Origin: Planctomycetota bacterium
GTDB taxonomy: Bacteria > Planctomycetota > UBA1135 > GCA-002686595
Length of the DNA stretch: 64,000 bases
NCBI GenBank assembly: GCA_016714045.1
Contig: JADJNY010000006.1
Location: forward strand, 372,001-436,000
Reading direction: 5' to 3'
The position numbers were made by a program, and so were the translations under genes. The notes under the pieces are model-generated. The model saw nothing but the letters and a program-made list of their open reading frames with translations. It did not search any database and was not told the origin of the DNA. Of the stretch, positions 33,612 to 42,400 are shown in pieces (positions within the stretch are counted from its first letter, which is position 1; every line of letters starts with the position of its first letter).

Positions 33612-34232
33612 ATGCCCAGAGCGCTTCCCCTATCGCTCGTCCTCGCCCTCGTGTTCGGCACCGCGTGCAGCGACGCCTCGAGCACGACCACCACGAGCTC
33701 TTCGACGCCCATGCAGAAGCCCGCGGACACGCGCCACGTTATCGTCAACGCAACGGAGCTCGACGTGCAGGCGCTCGGGGCGCTCGACCAGGTCGCGCGC
33801 ACGCGCGTGCCCGACGGCGACTACTGGTACGACGCGCGCTGCGGCGCGTGCGGCGCGAAGGGCGGACCGACGGCGGCGTTCCTGCCGACGAACCTCGCGC
33901 TCGCGCCGATGAAGGCGGACGCGTCGGGCGGCGGCAGCGGGCGCACGACGGGCGTGTTCGTGAACGGGCGCGAGCTGCACCTCGCGGACGTGCAGGCCTT
34001 GTCGCGCCTCGGCGCGATCCTGCCGGGAAGGTACTGGCTCGACGCGAACGGCAACTGGGGCGTCGAGGGCACCGACGTGCCGCTCGGCAACCTGGTGCAG
34101 GCCGCGAGCGCGGTGTCGCCGACGGGGCCGGGCTACAACCGCTCGACGCCCGGCGGGCACCTGATGAGCGACGGCCAGACGTCGGGCTGGTTCGACCCGA
34201 AGACGGGCGCGAGCGTGCTCGTCGGCGGGTGA
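33612..34232 (+). CDS. Putative lipoprotein with two copies of a small repeat domain
   Basis: 206 residues. The N-terminus MPRALPLSLVLALVFGTACS is a signal sequence with Cys19, an atypical lipobox. A Ser/Thr linker follows. Two related ~50-residue units come next: VNATELDVQALGALDQVARTRVPDGDYWYDA and VNGRELHLADVQALSRLGAILPGRYWLDA, each about NxxEL, DVQAL, a short loop and (P)GxYWxDAxGxxG. The first unit carries an extra CGACG. I do not know a named family; such units occur in secreted proteins of myxobacteria and planctomycetes. The C-terminus is Gly/Ser-rich. Probably outer- or inner-membrane anchored; function unknown. Confidence 0.75.
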   Translation: MPRALPLSLVLALVFGTACSDASSTTTTSSSTPMQKPADTRHVIVNATELDVQALGALDQVARTRVPDGDYWYDARCGACGAKGGPTAAFLPTNLALAPMKADASGGGSGRTTGVFVNGRELHLADVQALSRLGAILPGRYWLDANGNWGVEGTDVPLGNLVQAASAVSPTGPGYNRSTPGGHLMSDGQTSGWFDPKTGASVLVGG

Positions 34233-34460
34233 CGCGCGGTCAGAGCCCGAAGTCGTTCGGGAGCTTCACGCGACGTTGCATCGAGCAGGAGCCGCGCGAG
34301 CGCGGCGACAGCGTATCGCCGCGCGCGAGGAGCGAGTTTCGTCGAAGGGCGTTCCTCGTAGGTGGAACGGTGCCGCGCACGAGGATCCTCGGGACGAGGC
34401 CTCCACTCGGCTTCGGGTTGGGAGGGTGCTCCGGGTGCGAGGCTGCGCTACAACGACGCC

Positions 34461-35162
34461 ATGAGCGCCCAGGCGCCCGCCCCCGATGCGACGCGGCCCT
34501 ACCGTCGCTGGCTCCACGTCTTCACGGTCCTGTTCGCGCTCGGCGTCGCCGTCTCCGCGATCCATCCGCGCTACCCGAGCGACTGGTGGCTCGAGAACGC
34601 GCTCGCGTGGCTCCTCGTCGGCGTGCTGCTCGTCACGGCGCGGCGCTTCCCGTTCTCACGCGTGTCCTACACGCTGATCTTCGTCTTCCTCGCGTTCCAC
34701 GAGCTCGGCGCGCACTACACCTACGCCGAGGTCCCCTACCGCGAGTGGTTCCCGTTCCTCGCCTTCACCGAGCGCAACCACTACGACCGCCTCGTCCACT
34801 TCCTCTTCGGGTTCCTCTTCGCGTACCCGATCCGCGAGGTCTTCGTGCGCCTCGTCCACGTGCGCGGGTTCTGGGGCTACTACCTGCCGCTCGACCTGAC
34901 GATGTCGTTCTCGATGCTGTACGAGCTCGTCGAGTGGGCTGCGGCACTCGCCTTCGGCGGCGAGCTCGGCATGGCGTACCTCGGCACGCAGGGTGACGTG
35001 TGGGACGCGCACAAGGACATGGCGCTCGCCTCGCTCGGGGCGCTCCTCGCGATGCTCGTGGTGGCGCTCGTCCAGCGGTTGCGCGGCCCGATCCCGCTCG
35101 TTGGCGACGAGCCACTCGGCGAGGTCGCGCTGCGGCGCGCCGGGCGCGACGAAGCGCGCTGA
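34461..35162 (+). CDS. DUF2238 (YjdF-like) inner-membrane protein
   Basis: 233 residues, about six helices. Typical of DUF2238: WWLENALAWLLVG, FVFLAFHELGAHYTYAEVPY, NHYDRLVHFLFGFLFAYPIRE, SMLYELVEWAAAL and YLGTQGDVWDAHKDM. Conserved His, Tyr and Asp residues near the membrane face are all present. No biochemical role is established to my knowledge. TACAAC lies six nt before the ATG. It stands alone, followed by a 123-bp gap before the ApbE gene. Confidence 0.9.
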   Translation: MSAQAPAPDATRPYRRWLHVFTVLFALGVAVSAIHPRYPSDWWLENALAWLLVGVLLVTARRFPFSRVSYTLIFVFLAFHELGAHYTYAEVPYREWFPFLAFTERNHYDRLVHFLFGFLFAYPIREVFVRLVHVRGFWGYYLPLDLTMSFSMLYELVEWAAALAFGGELGMAYLGTQGDVWDAHKDMALASLGALLAMLVVALVQRLRGPIPLVGDEPLGEVALRRAGRDEAR

Positions 35163-35285
35163 ACCCAACCTGATCGCGAGGCCGCCGCGCGCCCGAGAGA
35201 TTTCCGCAAGCTCGGCCTGCACAATGTGCCCACCGCGCGCGGGACGTCCCCGCGCGCGACGCGCTCCGTCCTCCGTCTCCAGCGC

Positions 35286-36851
35286 ATGCCCCCCCTCGCC
35301 GCCCTCGCCCGCTCCGTGTTCGCGCCGTGCGCGCTCGCGCTCCTCGCCGCCGCTGCGCCCGCCCAGGGCTCCAATCTCCACGTCTTCGACCGCGAGGACG
35401 TCCTCGGCACCTCGATGCATCTCGTCGTGCGCGGCGACGAGACGAGCGCGAAGCAGGCGGAGAGCGTGGTCGTCGCCGAGATCGAGCGCCTCGCCGCGAT
35501 CCTCTCGCGCCACGACGCGACGAGCGAGCTCTCCAAGCTGCGCCTCGCGAAGGAGCCCGTGCGTGCGTCGTCCGACCTGCGCGAGGTGCTCCGCGCCGCG
35601 CAGTCGTGGATGGAGCTCACGCACGGCGCGTTCCATCCCGGCGTGCAGGGGCTGAGCGACCTGTGGACCGCCGCCGTGAAGCGCGGCACCCGGCCGACGG
35701 ACGCGGAGCTGGCCGCGGCGCGCGCGAAGCTGCCCGCGAAGCTGTGGGAGATCGACGACGCGGCGACGACGGTGAGGCCGCTGTCGGACGTGCCCGTGAC
35801 GCTCGACGCGATCGGCAAGGGCTACGTGCTCGACCGCGCGACGCAGAAGGCGCAGAAGCTCGACGGCGTGAAGGGCCTCGTGCTCGTGATCGGCGGCGAC
35901 CTGCGCGTCCGCGGCTCGGATCCCGGCACGGTCGACGTCGTCGATCCGCGCGCTCCCGCCGAGAACGCGCCGAAGCTCTGCACCGTGCGCATCCGCCACG
36001 CCGCCGCGGCGACGAGCGGCGGCTACGCGCGCGGCTTCGGGCTCGGCGGCAAGCACCTTTCGCACATCCTCGATCCGCGCACGGGCGAGCCGGTGACGAA
36101 GATCCTGCAGGCGACCGTCGTGGCACCCGAGGCGATGCGTGCGGACGCGCTCGCGACGATCCTGAACGTGCTCCCGATCGAGGAAGGCCTCGCGCTCGTC
36201 GCGAAGGAGCCGAACACGAGCTGCCTGATCGTCGACGCAAACGGGAAGCAGCACGCAAGCCCAGGCTGGGCGGACCTCGTCGTCGGTCCCGAGGGCGCCG
36301 CGAAGAAGGCCGAGCCCGCGCGCGCGCCGAAGCCCGAGCTCCCGCAGCCGTCGGGCCCGCAGATCTGGCTCGGCGGCGAGTTGAAGCTCGCGTTCGAGCT
36401 CGCGAAGCCCGCGCAGGAAGGCGGCGAGGGTCGGCGGCGCGGCGGCGGCTACAAGCGACCGTACGTCGCCGCATGGCTCGAGGACGAGAGCGGGAAGCCC
36501 GTGCGCACGCTGACCTTGTGGATCGAGGACGATCGCTGGGTCGACGACCTGCGACGGTGGGCGAAGCTCTACCGCGGCCACCGGCGCGACGCGGACGCCG
36601 TGACCCGCGCGACGCGCTCCGCGGGCAAGTACGAGCTCGGCTTCGACGGGCTCGACGACCAGGGGGAGGCGCTCCCCGCGGGCAAGTACACGGTCCTGCT
36701 CGAGGTCGTGCGCGAACACGGCACGTACCAGCTCGTGAAGCACGCGATCGACGCGAACGGCGCACCGTTCGACGTCGCGCTCGAGGGCGCGGGCACCGAG
36801 CTCGCGAGCGCGCGCGTGACGTTCACGAAGTCGGAGGCGCCCAAGAAGTGA
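35286..36851 (+). CDS. ApbE-like FAD:protein FMN transferase fused to DUF2271
   Basis: 521 residues, exported (signal peptide ending APAQG). Residues ~30-330 are an ApbE flavin transferase, which attaches FMN to Thr of acceptor proteins using FAD and Mg2+: VTLDAIGKGYVLDRA, VIGGDLRVRGSD, HLSHILDPRTGEP and the Mg-site AMRADALATILNVLP. After a Pro/Ala linker the C-terminal ~165 residues (PYVAAWLEDESGKPVRTLTLWIED, AGKYTVLLEVVREHGTY) match DUF2271. Its stop overlaps the start of the PepSY-type gene (GTGA), so the pair is co-translated; that membrane protein may be the flavin acceptor or electron partner. Confidence 0.9.
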   Translation: MPPLAALARSVFAPCALALLAAAAPAQGSNLHVFDREDVLGTSMHLVVRGDETSAKQAESVVVAEIERLAAILSRHDATSELSKLRLAKEPVRASSDLREVLRAAQSWMELTHGAFHPGVQGLSDLWTAAVKRGTRPTDAELAAARAKLPAKLWEIDDAATTVRPLSDVPVTLDAIGKGYVLDRATQKAQKLDGVKGLVLVIGGDLRVRGSDPGTVDVVDPRAPAENAPKLCTVRIRHAAAATSGGYARGFGLGGKHLSHILDPRTGEPVTKILQATVVAPEAMRADALATILNVLPIEEGLALVAKEPNTSCLIVDANGKQHASPGWADLVVGPEGAAKKAEPARAPKPELPQPSGPQIWLGGELKLAFELAKPAQEGGEGRRRGGGYKRPYVAAWLEDESGKPVRTLTLWIEDDRWVDDLRRWAKLYRGHRRDADAVTRATRSAGKYELGFDGLDDQGEALPAGKYTVLLEVVREHGTYQLVKHAIDANGAPFDVALEGAGTELASARVTFTKSEAPKK

Positions 36852-37447
36852 GCGAGGACCGCGGACGCACGCGCTGGCCGTGGCTCGCGCGCTGGCTGCA
36901 CACCTACGTTTCCCTGCTCGGCTTCGGCGCGCTGCTCTTCTTCTCCGTCACGGGCATCACGCTCAACCACGCCGAGTACTTCGAGCGCGAAGCCACGCAC
37001 GAGGACGCGCAGGGAACGCTGCCGAAGGAGCTCGTCCCCGCCGCGGACGCCGAGCCCGACACGACGCGCATCGCGACCTTCTTCCGCACGCGCCACGCGC
37101 TGCACGGAGCACTCGCCGAGTTCCGCGCCGACGCCGACGAGCTTTCGCTCGTGTGGAAGGGCCCGGCCTACGCCGCGGAGGCCCTCGTCCAACGCGCGAG
37201 CGGCGACTACGAGCTCTCGATCACCACACAGCACGGCACCGCGTTGATCGACGACCTGCACAAAGGCCGGGACAGCGGCCCCGCCTGGTCCCTCCTGATC
37301 GACGCGAGCGCGATCGTGATGATCCTCGCCTCCCTCACCGGCCTCTGGCTCCTCTTCTACGTGCAGAAGCGCAAACACGCGGGCCTCCTCGTCGCGCTCG
37401 TCGGCTGCCTCGCCCTCCTCCTCGTCTGGGCCCTCCTCGTCCCCTGA
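36848..37447 (+). CDS. PepSY-type membrane protein
   Basis: 199 residues. An N-terminal helix (WLHTYVSLLGFGALLFFSVTGITLNHAEYF) carries the His-x-Tyr/Trp and TGITLNH pattern of PepSY-associated membrane proteins. A ~110-residue exported PepSY-like part follows, then two C-terminal helices. GTG start at 36848 overlaps the ApbE stop. The histidines at both membrane ends could bind haem as in PepSY reductases. Likely works with the ApbE-DUF2271 protein in flavin-linked electron transfer. Confidence 0.85.
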   Translation: MSEDRGRTRWPWLARWLHTYVSLLGFGALLFFSVTGITLNHAEYFEREATHEDAQGTLPKELVPAADAEPDTTRIATFFRTRHALHGALAEFRADADELSLVWKGPAYAAEALVQRASGDYELSITTQHGTALIDDLHKGRDSGPAWSLLIDASAIVMILASLTGLWLLFYVQKRKHAGLLVALVGCLALLLVWALLVP

Positions 37448-37481
37448 CGCCCCTCACGCCGGCAGCCCTCCCACCGCTCCG

Positions 37482-37610
37482 TTGCGTCCACTCTGGCAAT
37501 AGAACTCCGCGGAGGAACGGACCGGTCCTCCGGTCCGTTCCTCCGCGGAGTCCGGAATGCGAAGCATCCGAATGTGCTCCGTTGCGTCCCTCCCCCCGTT
37601 GCCCCTCATC
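37482..37610 (+). repeat. Dispersed intergenic hairpin repeat, copy D
   Basis: Carries a perfect 22-bp stem (arms 37504-37525 and 37530-37551) around a TCCT loop, then the core CCGGAATGCGAAGCATCCG and TGTGCTCCGTTGCGTCCC. The 3' end past about 37590 has diverged. Immediately 5', GCTCCGTTGCGTCCACTCTGGCAAT looks like a shrunken copy of the 3' core, a remnant of a second unit. It lies between convergent genes, in the orientation of the PepSY gene. Confidence 0.88.
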
Positions 37611-37632
37611 CGCCTGACGGCTCCCCCCAGAC

Positions 37633-39369
37633 CTACAGCGGATAGAACCTCCAACTCGGCACGAACTCCCGCATCAACGGCACCTTCGCAAGCAATGCCC
37701 TCACCATCTCGATCGGCATGTTCCCCGACGTCATCACCGCGTCGTGAAACTCCCTCTCCGTCCTCTTCCCCCCGCCGACCAGCTCCTTCTGCAACGCCCT
37801 CAACTGCAACGCCCCGAGCATATACGCGCACTGATACAACGGCTCGTACCCACCATTGAAGCTCCTCCGCACCTCGGCCTCGGCGTTGTCGCGCTCGTGC
37901 CCGACTTCATTCACCAGCATGTCGATGCACTGCTGCGGCGTGAGCTGCCCGAGATGGAACCCGAGGCTGAACCGGATCCGCGCGCACCGGTGCATCCTCC
38001 AGAACAACATCCCGACCTGGTCCTCGGGCGTCTTGGCAAACCCAAGGTCCCACAGCCGCGTCTCCCAATACAACGCCCACCCCTCCGTCCAGAACGGCGT
38101 CGAAAACGTCCGCCTCCACGTCGAGTACCGCGACGTCATGAACTGCTGCAGGTGATGCCCCGGGATCAACTCGTGGTGCACCGTCGCGCGCGAGAAATGC
38201 ACGTTGTTCCCGCGCAGGCTCATCAACTTCTGCTCGTGCGTCATCCCGTCCGTCGGGAAGCTGACGCTGATCACCTCGCCGCCCGTGAAGAACGGACTCA
38301 CGAGCTGGCGCTCCGGCGTCATCATCTCCATGCGCCAGCTCTCCTTCGCGAACGCGGGGATCGTCAGCAGCTCCCGGCTCTCCAGGAACGCGATCGACTC
38401 GTTCGACAGGTCGCGAATGAGCGCCGGCTGCGCGCCCGGCGCGACGTGGTCCTGCTTCACCTTCTCGAGCGCCTTCTTCCAGTCGTCGCCGAAGCCCATC
38501 GCGAGTGACGCCTCTTTCATGCGCGCCTCGCACCAAGCGAACTCGCGCTCGGCGATCTGGACGAGCTCCTCCGGCGTGTACGCGATGAACGCCATCGCGA
38601 GGTCGCGCACCAGCGCCTCCCGCCCGATCGGATCGCCGACGATCGTCTTGTCGTCGTCGCCGCCGAGCTTCGCGACCTTCTCGCGCAACACCCGCGCGTA
38701 CCCGTCGAGCGCGTCGCTCGCCGCCCTCCACGGCTGATCCAGCCACCACCCGAACAGCGGGTCGTAGCCCTTCCCGAAGCGATACCACTCGTCGAGGTCG
38801 CCGCGCAGCGACCGCACGGCCTCGCTCGCGCGCAGACCGACCGACTTCGGCCAGCGATCGGGCATTTCCTCGACCTTCGCGCGCACCGCGGCGATCTCCT
38901 TCGCGAGCGCGTCGACCTCGGCCGCCGCCTTCTCCGCCGCCGTGCCCTGGAAGGTGCGCCGCCCCTCTGCCAGCGCCGCGATGCGCTGCACGAACGGGAC
39001 GAGCTCGGCCATCTCCTTCCAGCGCTGCTCCTGGAGCTCGAGCGCCGACAGCTCCTGCCGCGCCTCTCGCGCGAGCAGGATCCAATCGACCTTGCCGCCC
39101 TGTTCGAGCGCGTCGAAGTCGACCTTCGCCAGCTCGTCGAGCCAGCCGCGCATGCACTGCGTCATACGCTCGCGCCGCTCCTTCGCGCCCTCGACGCGCC
39201 ACAAGCGCTGCACAGCGCCGCGATCGGCCTCGAAGCGCGCGATCAGGTCGCGCACGTCCGTCCCGGACGCCGGCGCCGCGTGCAGCGTGCTCGCCGCGGG
39301 CGACGAAGCGCACGCGGGGAGGCTCGTCGAGAGACACAGGCACGCGATCGCGAACAGGGGGGAGCTCAT
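37633..39369 (-). CDS. DUF885 family putative metallopeptidase, lipoprotein
   Basis: 578 residues. Signal peptide with lipobox LPAC, Cys20. The DUF885 domain follows with the zinc-site motif TVHHELIPGHHLQQF in the second half, and later FWTEGWALYWE, which supplies the downstream Glu ligand. NNVHFSRATVHHE and LTPQQCIDML are further family marks. Members are poorly studied; carboxypeptidase- or dipeptidase-like zinc enzymes are suspected. It lies behind repeat copy D and 75 bp after the DUF4132 gene in the same direction. Confidence 0.9.
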   Translation of the reverse strand: MSSPLFAIACLCLSTSLPACASSPAASTLHAAPASGTDVRDLIARFEADRGAVQRLWRVEGAKERRERMTQCMRGWLDELAKVDFDALEQGGKVDWILLAREARQELSALELQEQRWKEMAELVPFVQRIAALAEGRRTFQGTAAEKAAAEVDALAKEIAAVRAKVEEMPDRWPKSVGLRASEAVRSLRGDLDEWYRFGKGYDPLFGWWLDQPWRAASDALDGYARVLREKVAKLGGDDDKTIVGDPIGREALVRDLAMAFIAYTPEELVQIAEREFAWCEARMKEASLAMGFGDDWKKALEKVKQDHVAPGAQPALIRDLSNESIAFLESRELLTIPAFAKESWRMEMMTPERQLVSPFFTGGEVISVSFPTDGMTHEQKLMSLRGNNVHFSRATVHHELIPGHHLQQFMTSRYSTWRRTFSTPFWTEGWALYWETRLWDLGFAKTPEDQVGMLFWRMHRCARIRFSLGFHLGQLTPQQCIDMLVNEVGHERDNAEAEVRRSFNGGYEPLYQCAYMLGALQLRALQKELVGGGKRTEREFHDAVMTSGNMPIEMVRALLAKVPLMREFVPSWRFYPL

Positions 39370-39444
39370 CTCGTTCCTCGTGGGCAGGGGTGCGATGCGA
39401 GCATGCTGACGCCCAGCGCCGCGAGCGCAAGCGCCGCGTCGACC

Positions 39445-42400
39445 TCAGCGGCGGATCTGCTCGAGGATCGTCGGATCCTTGATCTCGTGGTCGCGCGCGA
39501 GGAGCAGCGTCTTGGACAGGATCTCCGCGGTCTTCGGGTCGTCGTCGGCGAACGGCAAGAAGACGCGCCCGCGGTGCTGCGCGTGGATCGGAACGATGCA
39601 CAGGTGTCCGCCCGGGAGCTTGTGCACGACGCCGCTGCCGAGGTGGAGCGTGTAGCGTCCGAGCCTCCCCTCGATCACCGCGCGCCGGCCGTCGATGGAC
39701 ACGTTCGCGAGGCCGAGCAAGGCGCACGTCTCGCGCACGAGCGACGCGCGCGCTTCGAGGCTCGACGCGCTCGCCTCGGGATCGACGCCGGAGCGGTTCG
39801 CGACGCTCACGACGAGGTCGACGTCGCGCAGGACCTCGCTCAAGAGCCGCGGCGGCACGCTCTCGAGCGGCAGCGGCTCGTGCTCGCCGCGGCGCGTGAA
39901 GACGATCGTCTCGATCGTCAGCCCTTCGACTTCCGCCGGCGTGAACGGAGCGTGCAGGAACTCGATCGCCGCGGCGAGCCCGCTCGCGTGGTCGACGCGT
40001 CGCGCGCCCTCCTCGGCGTTCCACGTCCAACCGCGCGTGCCGAGCAGCGCCATCGCCTGCCGCGGCCGCACCTGATGTCCCGCATAGCGCCGCGAACGCA
40101 CGCGCTCCTCGCGCTCGGCGTCCGTGAGCACGTAGAGCTCGCGGAAGACCTGCTTGAAGGGCTGCACGACCTCGCGCCGCAGCGCGTCCTTCTGCCACGC
40201 CGGCCACGCGCGGGTCGCGAGAAGGTCGACGGGGTGCGCGATGCGCAGGCGGTTCGCGTGATCGAGCGGCGCAGAGACGCCGTCCGGCCCGCGCAGCGCT
40301 CGCCCGCCGTCGACCGGCATGCCGCACGCGCCGTCGCCGACCAGCACGAGCCGCGCGAGCATCGGCGCGAGCACGGGGTGCTCGAAGAGCTCGACGAGCT
40401 CGGCCCCCGTGAACGCGTCGCCGCGGATCATCGCGCCCTCGAGCGACGCGCGCATGCGCTGCTTCTGCTTCGCGAGCGCCGCGGCCTGGTCGACGAGCGG
40501 CTTCACCGCCGCGTCTTTCTTCGCCGCCGGCGGGATCGACTTCAGGCGCTTGCCCTTCTTCGTCGCGACGAGCACGGCGTCGCCGTCCGCGTCGATCGAG
40601 AGCTCGACCTCGACCTCGCCGGCCGTCGCGCGGACGCTGCCGCGCGCGAGTTCCCCGAGCGCCGCGCGCTCCATCGCCCACTCGAGCCGCACCGGATCCG
40701 CGTAGCCCGCGGTGCGCGCCAAGTTCTCGAGCCCGATCGCCGCCGCGCGCTTCTCGCTCGCCTGACGCGCGGACCCGAACTCCTTCGCGCCGCGCACGAA
40801 CTCCTGCACGGCGAGGTAGCGCGCGAGGATCTCCGCGGCGCGCTCGCGCTCCCCTTCCGGCAACGGCACGAGCCCGAGCGCGCGCACGCTGTCGAGGTGC
40901 CGTTTGGCGCGCACGCGCTCGATGAGCTCCGCGCTCGTCACCTCGCCGAGCAGCGCGGACGCGAACAGCTTCGCACGCGTGTGGCCGGTGCCGCTCGACG
41001 TGAACTTGGCGAGTGCGAGCAGGGCCAGGGCGCGTTCGTCGCCCAGATCGGAGCGCACGCGCGCGAACCAGTCGACGTCGACCGCGCCGTCGAGCAGGTC
41101 CACGCTCGAGAGCGGCGTGCGCTCGCTCGTCTGCGCGCTCCACAGCTCGCGCAGCTCCCGATCGACGGACCACTTCGCGTCCTTCGTGTGCGCGTGCATC
41201 CACCACACGCCCTCGGCGAGGCCCGTCCAGCCGAGCGCGTGCTCGACGTGGCGGCACCACTGCGGCGCGAAAAGCGCGATCTCGAGCAGCCGCTCCTCGC
41301 CGATCGCGTCCTTCGGAAGCACGGCGGCGAAGCGCTCGAGCGTGTCCTCGACCGCGGGCCGCGTGCGCTGCGCGATGCGGCTCAAAGACTCCTCGCGGCC
41401 CGCCTGCGCGGAGCTCCAGTACGCGGCCATGCCGCGACGCAGGCTGCCGCCTTGCAGCGCGCGGCTCGTCCGCGCGAGGACGTCGAGGCCGCCGGTCCAG
41501 CGCAGCACGAAGGACGTCGCGATCGTGGGCGCCTCGCCGCGCGCGAGCTCGATCTCGATCAGACGTTCGCGCACGCGCTGCACGAGGGCCAGCATGCGCG
41601 GCGGGATCGCCTCGCCGCGGTACGAGCGCTGGCCACTCATCGAGGTGAGCGCGAGCGGGCCGGGATGCCGGTCGTACTCGCCGGGCTTCGTCTCGAACGG
41701 TGCGTGGAGGAGGTAGGCGAACACGTCCTCGTCCTTCGCGACGCCGAGCTCGAGCGCGGTGAGCCAGATCCCGAGCTCGTCCTCGCCGACGATGCGATGC
41801 TCGACGAGGAAGCGCTGCAGGTTCCAGAGCCGCGTGACCTCTTCCGTGCTCCACGCGTCGCGCGTGTCGCTCCACAGCCGGACCGCGACCTCACGCAGTT
41901 CGCGCACGAGCTGGAGTTCGAGCGCGCCCGCGGCGTGCCGCGCGTCGGCGGGGAGGCGCGCCGCGTGCTCCTCCAAGGCGTCGAGCACGAACCCGCGCGC
42001 GCGCGCGGGCGGCTCGAGGTAGAGGAACCAACCGAGGTAGGCGCAACACGGGTCGGCGAATGCGAGTTGCGGCAGCTCGACCGATTCGAAGAACGCCCGC
42101 ACGCGGTCGAACCAGCCCGCCGACTCCCTCCAGGGCTTGCGCAGTCGGCTGTGCACGAGCGCGCGCACGCCTTCGAGCCCGTCCGCGTCGCGCATCGAAG
42201 AAGGGCGCGCGTTCCAGAAGGCCTCGAAGACCTCGCGCAGCGGCATCGCGGCGCGCGACGCCGCGCGATCGCCGTCGACGGGACGCACGACGACCCAGTT
42301 GCGCAACTCGCCGAGCGTCGTCTCGGTCCGATGGTGGTCGTGCGGGCTCTCGATCACGATCGACGTCGCCGCGTGCTGCGTGACGAGCGCGTCGAGCGCC

